From Sphaerochaetaceae bacterium (GTDB lineage: Bacteria > Spirochaetota > Spirochaetia > Sphaerochaetales > Sphaerochaetaceae): a stretch of DNA of 22,988 nucleotides. Within the stretch, counting starts at the first letter, position 1; the number at the start of each line of letters is the position of its first letter. Both the position numbers and the translations under genes were made by a program. Positions 1-7,719 of the stretch are shown here, piece by piece. Below the pieces are notes generated by a model that was not told the origin of the DNA, made no database searches, and worked only from the letters and a program-made list of their open reading frames with translations. Location: positions 1-22,988 of the forward strand of contig JAKSPF010000004.1 of assembly GCA_024405065.1 (NCBI GenBank). The letters are read 5' to 3'.

Positions 1-335
1 TTGATCTTTTCAATGATGTCACGTTTGTTGATGTGACGGGAACATCAAAAGGAAAAGGTTATCAGGGTGGCATGAAGCGTCACGGTTTTGCCGGTGGACG
101 TAAGACACACGGTTCCAAGTTCCATAGGGATCTCGGTGGTACCGCAATGTCTTCTACTCCTGCAAGAACCTTCAAGGGAAAGAAGATGGCCGGACACATG
201 GGTAATGAGCGTGTGACGGTTCAGAATCTGAGACTTGTTCGTGTTGATGAGAATCTGCAGGTTCTGATGGTGAAGGGAGCTATTCCCGGACCGAGTCAGA
301 GTACTGTGGTTATAAGAAAGGCTGTTAAGAAGTAA
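1..335 (+). CDS. rplC: 50S ribosomal protein L3 (3' part, start outside window)
   Basis: This is the C-terminal part of ribosomal protein L3, an early-assembling 23S rRNA-binding protein near the peptidyl-transferase centre. The frame is open from base 3, giving about 110 codons of a protein usually near 205-210 residues, so roughly half lies upstream. Visible hallmarks are the VDVTGTSKGKG start of the core, a HGFAGGRKTHG segment and FKGKKMAGHMGNERVTVQNL. By alignment from memory, the glutamine that PrmB methylates in E. coli (in GSIGQN) is replaced here by Met in GGTAMSS, so that modification is not expected. The gene ends in TAA at 333-335 and rplD follows after 10 nt, which fits the S10 operon order (rpsJ presumably just upstream). 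Confidence 0.97.
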   Translation, partial: DLFNDVTFVDVTGTSKGKGYQGGMKRHGFAGGRKTHGSKFHRDLGGTAMSSTPARTFKGKKMAGHMGNERVTVQNLRLVRVDENLQVLMVKGAIPGPSQSTVVIRKAVKK

Positions 336-345
336 GGACCGGAAT

Positions 346-975
346 ATGGAAGCAAAAGTTTATGCAACAGATGGAAAAGCTACAGCTAAGACTGTTGAAC
401 TGAATGCTGATGTATTTGATGTTCAGGTCAGTAACGGCTGCATTTATTATGCTGTAAATAATGAGCTTGCAAATCGCCGCACAGGCACTGCATGTACAAA
501 GACCCGTTCGGAGGTCAATTACAGCAATACCAAACCTTTCAAACAGAAGGGAACGGGTAATGCAAGAAGAGGTGACAAAAAATCTCCTGTTCTTGTTGGC
601 GGAGGTACTATTTTCGGACCTAAGCCGAGAGACTACGGTTTTTCAATGCCCAAAAAGATGAAGAGGGCTGCAATGAAGTCTCTTCTTACGCTTTCTGTTC
701 AGGAGAACAGGTTGGTTGTAGTTGAGGATTTCACCATTGAGAACGGAAAGACCAAATCAATGGCCGGAATAATTAAGAATTTTGTTGAAGATGAGAAGAG
801 AACTGTTGTCATTATGCACAATGATGATGCCATGCTTCGACGTGCTTCAAGAAATATCCCTTATCTGCATGTTCTTGCCTATGACAAGCTTTCTGCTAAG
901 GAACTCCTTTACGGAAAGAAGATCATAATGCTTGAATCTGCTGTGAAGAACCTTAACGAGTTCTACGGTGAGTAA
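346..975 (+). CDS. rplD: 50S ribosomal protein L4
   Basis: L4 binds 23S rRNA domain I and sends an extended loop into the peptide exit tunnel. In E. coli it also represses the S10 operon; whether it does so here cannot be judged because the leader is outside the window. At 209 aa it is full length. The basic tunnel loop is visible near residues 60-90 (KQKGTGNARRGDKKSP, then GGGTIFGPKPRDY), and the globular domain contains KMKRAAMKSLLTL. ATG 346 follows an AAGGA SD at 334-338 that overlaps the rplC stop. The downstream gap to rplW is 11 nt. Confidence 0.98.
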   Translation: MEAKVYATDGKATAKTVELNADVFDVQVSNGCIYYAVNNELANRRTGTACTKTRSEVNYSNTKPFKQKGTGNARRGDKKSPVLVGGGTIFGPKPRDYGFSMPKKMKRAAMKSLLTLSVQENRLVVVEDFTIENGKTKSMAGIIKNFVEDEKRTVVIMHNDDAMLRRASRNIPYLHVLAYDKLSAKELLYGKKIIMLESAVKNLNEFYGE

Positions 976-986
976 GAGGTGCTGGA

Positions 987-1289
987 ATGAGAGCAGATCA
1001 GGTAATTATAGAACCGATTCTCAGTGAAAAATCAAATATCGCTCGTGATTCGGAATGCAAGAAATATACATTCAAGGTTAACGCAAAATCAAATAAGTTT
1101 GAGATTATGAGTGCCGTGAAGGAACTCTTTAAAGTTAATCCCACTGATTGTAATGTGATGAATGTTGCCGGAAAGCCGAAGTATTCACGCGGAAAAGGCG
1201 GATACATAATGGGACACACGGCAAGTTGGAAAAAGGCAGTGGTTACACTTCGCAAGGGAGATGTAATCAGTGCTATTGAAGGTGTCTGA
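987..1289 (+). CDS. rplW: 50S ribosomal protein L23
   Basis: L23 sits at the exit of the ribosomal tunnel and is the docking site for trigger factor and SRP. The 100-aa product is a normal length. Recognisable elements are the N-terminal IIEPILSEKSN helix, YTFKVNAKSNKFEIMSAVKELF, and the basic loop around KPKYSRGKGG that contacts 23S rRNA. ATG 987 is preceded by a purine-rich AAGAGG SD. It lies between rplD and rplB as in other S10 operons. A minus-strand open frame over the same bases is a shadow. Confidence 0.98.
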   Translation: MRADQVIIEPILSEKSNIARDSECKKYTFKVNAKSNKFEIMSAVKELFKVNPTDCNVMNVAGKPKYSRGKGGYIMGHTASWKKAVVTLRKGDVISAIEGV

Positions 1290-1306
1290 TAGAGGAGACT
1301 GAATAT

Positions 1307-2131
1307 ATGGCATTGAAATCTTATAAACCAAATACAGAAGGTCTCCGTCAGAAAACAGTTCTGGTTCGTTCCGAAATTACGGCACAGAAACCGGAAAAAT
1401 CACTGACAAGTCATCTTCACAAAAATGCCGGAAGGGACAGTTTCGGTCGTATCAGTGTCAGGCGCAGAGGCGGCGGACACAAGCGCTCATACAGAATCAT
1501 TGATTTTAAGCGTGATAAATACGGAGTTCCCGGAACGGTCAGAACGGTTGAATATGATCCTAACCGCAGTGCAAATATTGCTCTGGTGTTTTACGCAGAC
1601 GGTGAGAAGCGTTATATGCTTGCTCCTAAGGGACTTACTGTCGGGACTACTGTTCTCAGCGGACCGACGGCTCCTCTCAAAACAGGCTGTGCGCTCCCTC
1701 TCAAGAACATTCCCCTCGGTCTGACGGTACACAATGTTGAACTCACTTTGGGACGTGGCGGACAGATGGTTCGCAGTGCAGGTATCGGTGCTACAATCGT
1801 TGCCAAAGAAGGTGATTATGTTACTCTTCGCCTTCCTTCCGGTGAAATGAGAATGGTATTCGGTGAGTGTTATGCAACTATCGGTGAGCTTGGTAATGAA
1901 GACCATATGAACGTCTCTCTCGGGAAGGCCGGTGCAAGCCGTCATCTCGGCAGAAGACCTAAGGTCAGAGGTGTTGTCATGAACCCTGTGGATCATCCGC
2001 ATGGTGGTGGTGAAGGCAAGACAGCTGCCGGACGTCATCCTGTCACTCCTTGGGGTAAACCGACCAAGGGTGCCAAGACCCGTTCAAGAAAGAAGCCTTC
2101 AAACAGCTTTATAGTCAAGAAGCGCAAGTAG
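1307..2131 (+). CDS. rplB: 50S ribosomal protein L2
   Basis: L2 is the largest and most conserved protein of the 50S core. It binds 23S rRNA and helps join the subunits and support peptidyl transfer. The 274-aa product is full length. It contains the RRRGGGHKRSYRIIDFKR region near residues 50-68 and the signature NPVDHPHGGGEGK, where His230 corresponds to the functionally important His229 of E. coli. The basic C-terminus ends KKPSNSFIVKKRK. SD GAGGAG lies upstream of ATG 1307. It ends with TAG (2129-2131) at the expected length, which shows TAG is read as stop in this organism. Confidence 0.99.
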   Translation: MALKSYKPNTEGLRQKTVLVRSEITAQKPEKSLTSHLHKNAGRDSFGRISVRRRGGGHKRSYRIIDFKRDKYGVPGTVRTVEYDPNRSANIALVFYADGEKRYMLAPKGLTVGTTVLSGPTAPLKTGCALPLKNIPLGLTVHNVELTLGRGGQMVRSAGIGATIVAKEGDYVTLRLPSGEMRMVFGECYATIGELGNEDHMNVSLGKAGASRHLGRRPKVRGVVMNPVDHPHGGGEGKTAAGRHPVTPWGKPTKGAKTRSRKKPSNSFIVKKRK

Positions 2132-2141
2132 GAGTTAGAAC

Positions 2142-2429
2142 GTGGCTAGATCAATTAAAAAGGGACCGTTTGTAGAGGAAAGACTCCTTAAGAGAGTTCA
2201 GGAGGCTGCAGGTAAATCCGGTCAGTCCGATATGATTAAGACTTATTCCCGTAGTTCAACAATCATTCCGGATATGGTTAATATGACAATTTCCGTGTAT
2301 AACGGAAAAACATGGGTTCCGGTGTATATCACCGAAAACCTTGTAGGACATAAACTCGGTGAGTTTGCACCTACAAGAATTTTCCGTAGTCATTCCGGCA
2401 GTGACAAGAGTGCCGGATCGGCAGGTTGA
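2142..2429 (+). CDS. rpsS: 30S ribosomal protein S19
   Basis: S19 lies in the 30S head beside S13 and contacts the 50S subunit through an intersubunit bridge. The product has 95 aa with the characteristic MARSIKKGPFV start, STIIPDMVNMTISVYNGK, and VGHKLGEFAPTR. The start codon is GTG (2142), chosen because the conserved Met-Ala-Arg-Ser N-terminus begins there and a GGAG SD (2131-2134) precedes it. It ends in TGA at 2427-2429, 11 nt before the rplV start. Confidence 0.98.
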   Translation: MARSIKKGPFVEERLLKRVQEAAGKSGQSDMIKTYSRSSTIIPDMVNMTISVYNGKTWVPVYITENLVGHKLGEFAPTRIFRSHSGSDKSAGSAG

Positions 2430-2440
2430 GGAGAAAGGGT

Positions 2441-2791
2441 ATGGCAAAGACATATAAAGCAGTTGCAAAGTATCTTATGGTGTCCCCTTCAAAAGTCAGA
2501 CCTGTTGCAGACCTTGTAAGGGGTAAGAACTACGAGGAGGCTTACGGAATTCTTATGGCTATGCCTCAGAAGGGTGCCAGACTCATTCTCAAAGTTCTTG
2601 AGAGTGCCGGGGCAAACGCAATGTATCAGAACAACAAACTTGATGAAAGTCAACTTGAAATTTCTGCCATATACGTTGACGGCGGTCCTGTTCTTAAGAG
2701 AGTCTGGGCAAGATCTCATGGAAAAAGGGATATTCTTCTGAAGAGGATGTCTCACATCACTGTTGAAGTCAGTGAGAGTGTGGAGGGTTAA
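2441..2791 (+). CDS. rplV: 50S ribosomal protein L22
   Basis: L22 binds all six 23S rRNA domains, and its long beta-hairpin lines the exit tunnel constriction where macrolides act. The product has 116 aa. The start is placed at ATG 2441 (MAKTYKAVAKY) because an AGGAG SD (2429-2433) sits 7 nt upstream; an upstream in-frame TTG at 2426 would overlap rpsS and has no SD. The hairpin region is recognisable at VDGGPVLKRVWARSHGKRD. The stop codon abuts the rpsC ATG with no gap, consistent with translational coupling. Confidence 0.97.
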   Translation: MAKTYKAVAKYLMVSPSKVRPVADLVRGKNYEEAYGILMAMPQKGARLILKVLESAGANAMYQNNKLDESQLEISAIYVDGGPVLKRVWARSHGKRDILLKRMSHITVEVSESVEG

Positions 2792-3496
2792 ATGGGTCAG
2801 AAAGTTAATCCTGTGGGACTTCGTTTGGGTATCAATAAAACGTGGAAGTCCAAGTGGTATGTTGATCCTAAGGAGTACGCTGATACTCTTCATGAGGATT
2901 TGAAGCTTCGTAAGATGCTTCTGAAGCTTCCTGAAGTTCAGGGAGCGGAGATTTCAGATGTTGAGATAAGCAGGAAGCCTCAGCGTGTAACTATTCTCAT
3001 CAGCACAAGTCGTCCCGGCGTTATTATCGGTACAAAAGGTGCAACGATTGAGAAAATCTGCGCAGAGCTCCAGAAGTACTCTGAAAAGAAAGTTCAGGTG
3101 AAGATTAAAAGTCTTGAACACGGAGAGAGGGATGCTCAGCTTATTGCTCAGAGCATAGCCAAGCAGCTTGCCGGACGTGTAGCTTACAAAAGAGCAATGA
3201 AGGCGGCAATCTCAAAGGCAACGGCAGCCGGTGTTCAGGGCATCAAAATCAGGCTTTCCGGACGTCTCGGCGGAGCTGAAATAGCAAGATCTGAATGGAT
3301 GAAGGAAGGACGGGTTCCCCTTCATACTCTCAGAAGTGATATTGATTACGGTTTTGCCGTTTCAAGCACTTCCTTCGGTACAATAGGCTGTAAGGTTTGG
3401 GTGTTCAACGGTGAGATTTTTGACAAGGTCAAGAAGGATGATGCAGGTCTGCTTGTAAAGAGCGCATCTGAAGAGTCCGTTGAAGACGCTCAGTGA
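2792..3496 (+). CDS. rpsC: 30S ribosomal protein S3
   Basis: S3 forms part of the mRNA entry tunnel with S4 and S5 and contributes to mRNA unwinding. The 234-aa product has the conserved MGQKVNPVGLRLGI start. A KH domain follows with the RPGVIIGTKGATIEKI nucleic-acid-binding loop near residues 74-89. The C-terminal domain contains GVQGIKIRLSGRLGGAEIARSEW and HTLRSDIDYG. The C-terminus ends in an acidic SEESVEDAQ tail, a common variable extension. ATG 2792 directly abuts the rplV stop. Confidence 0.98.
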   Translation: MGQKVNPVGLRLGINKTWKSKWYVDPKEYADTLHEDLKLRKMLLKLPEVQGAEISDVEISRKPQRVTILISTSRPGVIIGTKGATIEKICAELQKYSEKKVQVKIKSLEHGERDAQLIAQSIAKQLAGRVAYKRAMKAAISKATAAGVQGIKIRLSGRLGGAEIARSEWMKEGRVPLHTLRSDIDYGFAVSSTSFGTIGCKVWVFNGEIFDKVKKDDAGLLVKSASEESVEDAQ

Positions 3497-3507
3497 GGTA
3501 ATCCGGA

Positions 3508-3927
3508 ATGCTTAGTCCAAAAAGAGTTAAGTACAGAAAAAAGCAAAGAGGTGAGAGGCATGGTGTTGCTCATCGCGGCAATACTCTTGTACACGGAGAC
3601 TTCGGTCTTGTTGCTGTGGAGCCGAGATGGATTACCAACCGTCAGATTGAAGCTGCCCGTGTTGCTATGACACGTCATACAAAGCGTGGAGGAAAGGTTT
3701 GGATCAGGATTTTCCCTGATATGCCCTATACCTCAAAGCCCATCGGAACACGTCAGGGAAACGGAAAGGGTGCTCCGGAAGGTTGGGTGGCAGTTGTAAA
3801 GAAAGGGGCTGTCATGTTTGAGATGGCGGAAGTGGAGGAGGCTGTTGCAAGAGAGGCTCTTGCGCTTGCAGCACAGAAACTTCCGATCAAGACAAAGTTT
3901 GTAGCCAGGAGAGGGGTGGAAGAATAA
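3508..3927 (+). CDS. rplP: 50S ribosomal protein L16
   Basis: L16 helps position the A-site tRNA elbow and is a late assembly protein of the 50S subunit. The 139-aa product carries the hallmark MLSPKRVKYRKKQRG start, ITNRQIEAARVAMTRHTKRGG, and RQGNGKGAPEGWVAVVKKG. SD GAGG lies upstream of ATG 3508. The stop is TAA (3925-3927), and its last A is the first base of the rpmC ATG, a one-base TAATG overlap that implies coupled translation. Confidence 0.98.
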   Translation: MLSPKRVKYRKKQRGERHGVAHRGNTLVHGDFGLVAVEPRWITNRQIEAARVAMTRHTKRGGKVWIRIFPDMPYTSKPIGTRQGNGKGAPEGWVAVVKKGAVMFEMAEVEEAVAREALALAAQKLPIKTKFVARRGVEE

Positions 3928-4130
3928 TGAAAAATTCGTTCAAGAAATTATCCTACGACGAACTCGTTGCCAAACGTGCAGAGCTCCGCAAGAGCTATCT
4001 TGATATGAGGATGAACAAGGTTTTAGGTCATGTTGACAATCCGCTTCAGGTGAGAAACACAAGAAGGCAGATTGCAAGACTCAATACCATCATCAGCGAA
4101 TATTCCTTGGGAATCCGCAAGGCAAAGTAA
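3927..4130 (+). CDS. rpmC: 50S ribosomal protein L29
   Basis: L29 is a small two-helix protein next to L23 at the tunnel exit. The 67-aa product begins MKNSFKKLSYDELVAKRAELRK and contains the family pattern RNTRRQIARLNTI in the second helix. It starts at ATG 3927, inside the rplP stop codon. Its SD is the GAGAGGGG stretch in the last codons of rplP (about 3909-3916). The 16-nt gap to rpsQ is typical for the cluster. Confidence 0.97.
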   Translation: MKNSFKKLSYDELVAKRAELRKSYLDMRMNKVLGHVDNPLQVRNTRRQIARLNTIISEYSLGIRKAK

Positions 4131-4146
4131 GTGAGGCGCAGGTTTT

Positions 4147-4398
4147 ATGGAATCCAATAAAAAAAGTTTTACAGGTGTGGTGACAAGTGACAAAATGGAC
4201 AAAACCATTGTTGTGACTGTCCGTAACAAAACTCTGCACCCGCTGTATAAGAAGTACGTTACAAGTACCAAAAAGCTCAAGGCTCATGATGAAAGAAATG
4301 AGGCTCATATGGGTGATACGGTTCGTGTAGTTGAGTGTAGACATCTCAGCAAAGACAAATGCTGGAGACTTGTCCAGATAGTTGAGAGAGCCAAATAA
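4147..4398 (+). CDS. rpsQ: 30S ribosomal protein S17
   Basis: S17 is a primary 16S rRNA-binding protein of the 30S body with an OB fold. The 83-aa product shows the signature FTGVVTSDKMDKTIVVTV, then HPLYKKYVTSTKKLKAHDE and a GDTVRVVECRHLSKDK segment. ATG 4147 has only a modest SD (GAGG and AGGT in the 16-nt gap), weaker than its neighbours. It could depend partly on coupling to rpmC translation. Confidence 0.97.
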   Translation: MESNKKSFTGVVTSDKMDKTIVVTVRNKTLHPLYKKYVTSTKKLKAHDERNEAHMGDTVRVVECRHLSKDKCWRLVQIVERAK

Positions 4399-4413
4399 TC
4401 AGGGGGTATTGCT

Positions 4414-4779
4414 ATGGTACAGATGCAGTCGTATTTGAATGTTGCAGACAACAGCGGCGCCAGAGTAGTCCAGTGTATTAAGGTTCTCGGCGGAAGTCAC
4501 AGGTATGTTGCCGGTGTAGGTGATGTCATTGTTGTTGCCGTTAAGGATGCAATTCCGAACGGAGCAATTAAGAAAGGAGAGGTTCTGAAAGCGGTCGTTG
4601 TCAGAACAAAGAAGGAATATCGCAGACCTGACGGTACATATATCAGGTTTGATGATAACGCATGCGTTGTCATTGATGCCAACAATAACCCGCGCGGAAA
4701 GCGTATCTTCGGTCCGGTTGCCCGTGAACTGAGAGACCAGTATATGAAGATTGTTTCCCTTGCGCCGGAAGTGTTGTAG
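4414..4779 (+). CDS. rplN: 50S ribosomal protein L14
   Basis: L14 lies at the 50S interface, forms an intersubunit bridge, and binds the RsfS silencing factor in many bacteria. The 121-aa product is one residue short of the usual 122. It shows MQSYLNVADNSGARVVQCIKV near the start, VVRTKKEYRRPDGTYIRFDDNACV centrally, and the conserved end FGPVARELRD to LAPEVL. ATG 4414 follows AGGGGG. The stop is TAG at 4777-4779 at the expected length, a second confirmation that TAG terminates here. Confidence 0.98.
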   Translation: MVQMQSYLNVADNSGARVVQCIKVLGGSHRYVAGVGDVIVVAVKDAIPNGAIKKGEVLKAVVVRTKKEYRRPDGTYIRFDDNACVVIDANNNPRGKRIFGPVARELRDQYMKIVSLAPEVL

Positions 4780-4788
4780 GAGAATTGT

Positions 4789-5091
4789 ATGAGACTGAAG
4801 AAAGATGACACAGTCATGATTATTGCCGGAAAGGACAAAGGTGTTACCGGCAGAATCATCAAGGTGGACACGGAACATGAAAGAGTTTATGTTCAGGGTG
4901 CCAACATGGTTTCAAAAACCATGAAAAAGAAAAACCAGCAGGATCAGGGCGGAATTACCAAGGTTGAAGCTTCCGTGCATGTTTCCAATGTTGCTCTTGT
5001 TGTAAAAGGCGGAGCTACATCAAAACTGGGATACAAAGTGGAAAACGGTAAAAAAGTCCGTTACGCCAAGAGAACCGGAGAGGTAGTCTGA
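4789..5091 (+). CDS. rplX: 50S ribosomal protein L24
   Basis: L24 initiates 50S assembly by binding the 5' end of 23S rRNA. The 100-aa product has a KOW motif at the N-terminus (KKDDTVMIIAGKDKGVTGRI), then GANMVSKTMKKKNQQDQGGI, and ends with KLGYKVENGKKVRYAKRTGE. SD AGGAG is present just upstream of ATG 4789, overlapping the rplN stop. The stop TGA (5089-5091) overlaps the rplE ATG by one base. Confidence 0.97.
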   Translation: MRLKKDDTVMIIAGKDKGVTGRIIKVDTEHERVYVQGANMVSKTMKKKNQQDQGGITKVEASVHVSNVALVVKGGATSKLGYKVENGKKVRYAKRTGEVV

Positions 5092-5648
5092 TGGCAGAAG
5101 AAAAATTTATTCCCAGTTTTAAGAAAAAGTATCTTGAGGATGTTGCTCCTGAACTTTTCAAAGAGTTTAAGTATACGTCAAAGATGCAGGTTCCTGCTAT
5201 TGAAAAGATTGTGGTAAGTGCCGGTGTCGGTGATGCAATCGCAGACAAAAAGTATCTTGATGCCACAGTGAAGGAGCTTGAGCAGATTACCGGGCAGCAT
5301 GTTGTGAAGACAAAGGCAAGAAAGTCCATTGCAAACTTCAAACTTCGTGAAGGAATGGAAATAGGTGCAATGGTTACCTTGCGCGGTGACAATATGTGGT
5401 TTTTTCTTGAAAGGCTGATATGTATTGCGCTTCCCAGAGTCAAGGACTTCAGGGGTGTGAAACCCAATGCATTTGACGGTCACGGAAATTATGCTCTGGG
5501 AATTACCGAGCAGATTATATTCCCTGAGATTGATTTTGATAAAATCGTTCGTGTCAGCGGACTCAATGTTGCTATTGTGACTACAGCTCGTACTGACGAA
5601 GAAGGTTTTGCCCTGCTCAAGAAACTCGGCATGCCGTTCAGTAAGTAA
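5091..5648 (+). CDS. rplE: 50S ribosomal protein L5
   Basis: L5 binds 5S rRNA and, with L18, installs the central protuberance; it also touches P-site tRNA. The 185-aa product has QVPAIEKIVVSAGVGDA in the first third, TGQHVVKTKARKSIANFKLREG in the middle and VVTT-type ending VAIVTTARTDEEGFALLKKLGMPF. It starts at ATG 5091 within the rplX stop. Ten nucleotides separate it from rpsN. Confidence 0.98.
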   Translation: MAEEKFIPSFKKKYLEDVAPELFKEFKYTSKMQVPAIEKIVVSAGVGDAIADKKYLDATVKELEQITGQHVVKTKARKSIANFKLREGMEIGAMVTLRGDNMWFFLERLICIALPRVKDFRGVKPNAFDGHGNYALGITEQIIFPEIDFDKIVRVSGLNVAIVTTARTDEEGFALLKKLGMPFSK

Positions 5649-5658
5649 GGAGCGATAT

Positions 5659-5844
5659 ATGGCAAAGAAATCAATGGTTATCAAAGCTCAGAGAGAGCCG
5701 AAGTTTATGACAAGAACCGTGCGTCGTTGCAGAATCTGCGGCAGACCGCGTGGGTATATGCGCAAGTTTGACATGTGCAGACATTGTTTCAGGAAACTGG
5801 CAGGAGAAGGTCAGATTCCCGGTGTAACAAAATCTAGTTGGTAA
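5659..5844 (+). CDS. rpsN: 30S ribosomal protein S14, zinc-binding type
   Basis: S14 completes the 30S head near S3 and S10. The 61-aa length and the CxxC...CxxC zinc ribbon (Cys24, Cys27, Cys40, Cys43) identify the short zinc-dependent (type Z) form rather than the roughly 100-aa zinc-free form. The start is ATG 5659 because AAGGAG lies just upstream and MAKKSMVIKAQREPKF matches the family N-terminus. A longer reading from 5608 would run 41 nt into rplE and is rejected. Confidence 0.97.
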   Translation: MAKKSMVIKAQREPKFMTRTVRRCRICGRPRGYMRKFDMCRHCFRKLAGEGQIPGVTKSSW

Positions 5845-5855
5845 GGAGAAGCAAA

Positions 5856-6254
5856 ATGGCAGTAAGTGATCCTGTTGCTGATATGCTGACTAAGATTAGA
5901 AATGCTAGTCAGGCAAAGCATGAAAAAGTGGATATCTCAAATTCACAGCTCAAACTCCAGATTATCAAAATTCTGAAGAGTGAGGGGTATGTTAAAAATT
6001 TCAAAAAAGTAACAAAAGACGGTGCTACATATCTCAGGGTTTTTCTCAAGTATGATGAAGAGCAGCGTCCTGTGATTCACGGAATCAAAAGAATTTCCAC
6101 ACCCGGAAGACATGTCTATTCGGGTTACAGAAATATGCCCCGTGTATTCAACGGTTACGGTGTTGTTATTGTTTCAACTTCTTGCGGTGTTCTTACCGGA
6201 AAGAAGGCGGCTGAACAGCTGGTTGGCGGTGAGCTGATCTGCTCAATTTGGTGA
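5856..6254 (+). CDS. rpsH: 30S ribosomal protein S8
   Basis: S8 is a primary 16S rRNA-binding protein of the 30S platform; in E. coli it is also the spc operon repressor. The 132-aa product has the diagnostic DPVADMLTKIRNASQAKHEKV start, a central YLRVFLKY segment, and the conserved C-terminus GVVIVSTSCGVLTGKKAAEQLVGGELICSIW (in two adjoining blocks). The start is ATG 5856 after AAGGAG (5843-5848). The in-frame upstream start at 5838 would overlap rpsN and lacks an SD. Confidence 0.97.
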   Translation: MAVSDPVADMLTKIRNASQAKHEKVDISNSQLKLQIIKILKSEGYVKNFKKVTKDGATYLRVFLKYDEEQRPVIHGIKRISTPGRHVYSGYRNMPRVFNGYGVVIVSTSCGVLTGKKAAEQLVGGELICSIW

Positions 6255-6271
6255 TAAAGGAGGGGGAAGCT

Positions 6272-6811
6272 ATGTCTCGTATAGGTAAATTACCGATTGA
6301 TGTGCCTAAGACAGTCAAGGCATCTCTCAATAACGGAGTCATTACCGTTGAGGGACCAAAGGGAAAGTTGAGCCAGGCTGTATGTGCAAATGTCAATGTT
6401 GAAATTGAGGATGCAAGAATTGTTGTTACAAGAACAAATGATGAGAAGCTTGCAAGAGCTGCTCACGGTCTGATGAGACAACTTATCAAAAACATGGTTA
6501 TCGGTGTTTCTGAGGGCTACAAGAAAACTCTTGTCATAATGGGTGTCGGCTATAAGGCTGCAATGCAGGACAAAAGTGTTGTTCTTACGCTCGGATATGC
6601 AAATGATATTGAGTATGTTGTTCCTGAGGGAATCAAGATTTCTCTTGAGAATCCGACAAAAATTATCATTGAAGGAATTGATAAGCAACTTGTCGGTCAG
6701 ACAGCTGCTGAAATTCGCAGTCTGAGAAAGCCTGAACCTTATAAAGGCAAGGGAATCAGATATGAGAACGAGTACGTCCGCGCTAAGAGCGGTAAGGCCG
6801 GCAGGGCTTAA
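6272..6811 (+). CDS. rplF: 50S ribosomal protein L6
   Basis: L6 is an extended two-domain protein near the sarcin-ricin loop where elongation factors bind. The 179-aa product begins MSRIGKLPIDVPKTVKASLN, contains GPKGKL in the first repeat and GVGYKAAMQ at the junction, and ends RKPEPYKGKGIRYENEYVRAK plus a short basic tail. The start is ATG 6272 after AAAGGAGGGGG (6257-6266), one of the strongest SDs in the window. The in-frame 6248 start is upstream of that SD and is rejected. Confidence 0.98.
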   Translation: MSRIGKLPIDVPKTVKASLNNGVITVEGPKGKLSQAVCANVNVEIEDARIVVTRTNDEKLARAAHGLMRQLIKNMVIGVSEGYKKTLVIMGVGYKAAMQDKSVVLTLGYANDIEYVVPEGIKISLENPTKIIIEGIDKQLVGQTAAEIRSLRKPEPYKGKGIRYENEYVRAKSGKAGRA

Positions 6812-6822
6812 GGAGTTCAGAT

Positions 6823-7182
6823 ATGAATAGAATAGCTGAAAAAAACAGAAAGTATGCCAGAAGAAGAGTTCATATCAGAAAGTCCATTTCAGGAACTGCT
6901 TCAAAACCCAGAATGACTGTTTTCAGGAGTAATCTTCACATGTACGCACAGGTGATAGATGATACTACCGGAAGAACACTTGTCAGTATCGGTACTTTGG
7001 AAAAAGAGTTTGCAAAATTCAGAAATAACGTTGAAGATGCAGCAAAACTCGGAGAGGCTCTTGGCAAGAGATGTCTTGACAATGGTGTTACTACGGTTGT
7101 TTTTGACCGTAACGGATATCTGTATCACGGTATTGTCAAGGCGATTGCAGACGGTGCCAGAAAAGCCGGTGTGAAGTTCTAA
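6823..7182 (+). CDS. rplR: 50S ribosomal protein L18
   Basis: L18 binds 5S rRNA with L5. The 119-aa product has the basic N-terminal arm RKYARRRVHIRKSISG, then KPRMTVFRSNLHMYAQVIDD, TLVSIGTLEKEF and the final VFDRNGYLYHGIVKAIADGARKAG block typical of the family. SD AAGGAG sits upstream of ATG 6823 and the gap to rpsE is 12 nt. Confidence 0.98.
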   Translation: MNRIAEKNRKYARRRVHIRKSISGTASKPRMTVFRSNLHMYAQVIDDTTGRTLVSIGTLEKEFAKFRNNVEDAAKLGEALGKRCLDNGVTTVVFDRNGYLYHGIVKAIADGARKAGVKF

Positions 7183-7194
7183 AGGTGGTGGAAT

Positions 7195-7716
7195 ATGGAA
7201 AGAAATAGAGACAGAAAAGACAGAGAACAGAACCGTGAGAAAGAATTTACGGAAAAACTGATTAAACTCAACCGTGTTTCCAAAACCGTGAAGGGCGGAC
7301 GTCGTATGTCGTTTGCGGCGCTTGTTGTTGTAGGAGATCAGAAAGGCAGAGTTGGTTACGGAATGGGTAAGGCAAATGATGTGTCTGATGCTATCCGCAA
7401 GGCAACCGAGTCTGCAAGAAAGAATCTGATGGTGATAAATATCAAGGGAACGACTGTTCCGCATGAGATTCTTGGAAATTTCAAAAGTGCGAGTGTTCTT
7501 CTGAAACCGGCGGCTCCCGGTACCGGAGTTATTGCCGGCGGTGCAGTGCGTGCTGTATGTGATGCCGTGGGAATCAAGGATGTTCTGTCCAAGTCTCTCG
7601 GCTCAAAGAACACAATCAACACGGTTAAGGCTACATTCAACGGGCTTGAAAATCTCTTCTCCGCAAAAAAAATGTCCGGAGACAGAGGTAAAAGTCTGAA
7701 GGATATCTGGGGGTGA
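7195..7716 (+). CDS. rpsE: 30S ribosomal protein S5
   Basis: S5 lines the mRNA entry site and affects decoding fidelity. The 173-aa product has a charged N-terminal arm rich in Arg, Glu and Lys. The double-stranded-RNA-binding-like domain follows (RVSKTVKGGRRMSFAALVVVGD, then GRVGYGMGKANDV), and the C-terminal domain has GTGVIAGGAVRAVCDAVGIKDVLSKSLGS. ATG 7195 follows AAGGTGG. It is separated from rpmD by 3 nt. Confidence 0.98.
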   Translation: MERNRDRKDREQNREKEFTEKLIKLNRVSKTVKGGRRMSFAALVVVGDQKGRVGYGMGKANDVSDAIRKATESARKNLMVINIKGTTVPHEILGNFKSASVLLKPAAPGTGVIAGGAVRAVCDAVGIKDVLSKSLGSKNTINTVKATFNGLENLFSAKKMSGDRGKSLKDIWG

Positions 7717-7719
7717 TTT

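Noticed and set aside
1487..2038. Long minus-strand open frame inside rplB (183 codons)
   Set aside because: It is antisense to the highly conserved L2 gene, lacks an SD, and its translation has no recognisable domain. Similar antisense frames within other ribosomal genes were rejected for the same reason.
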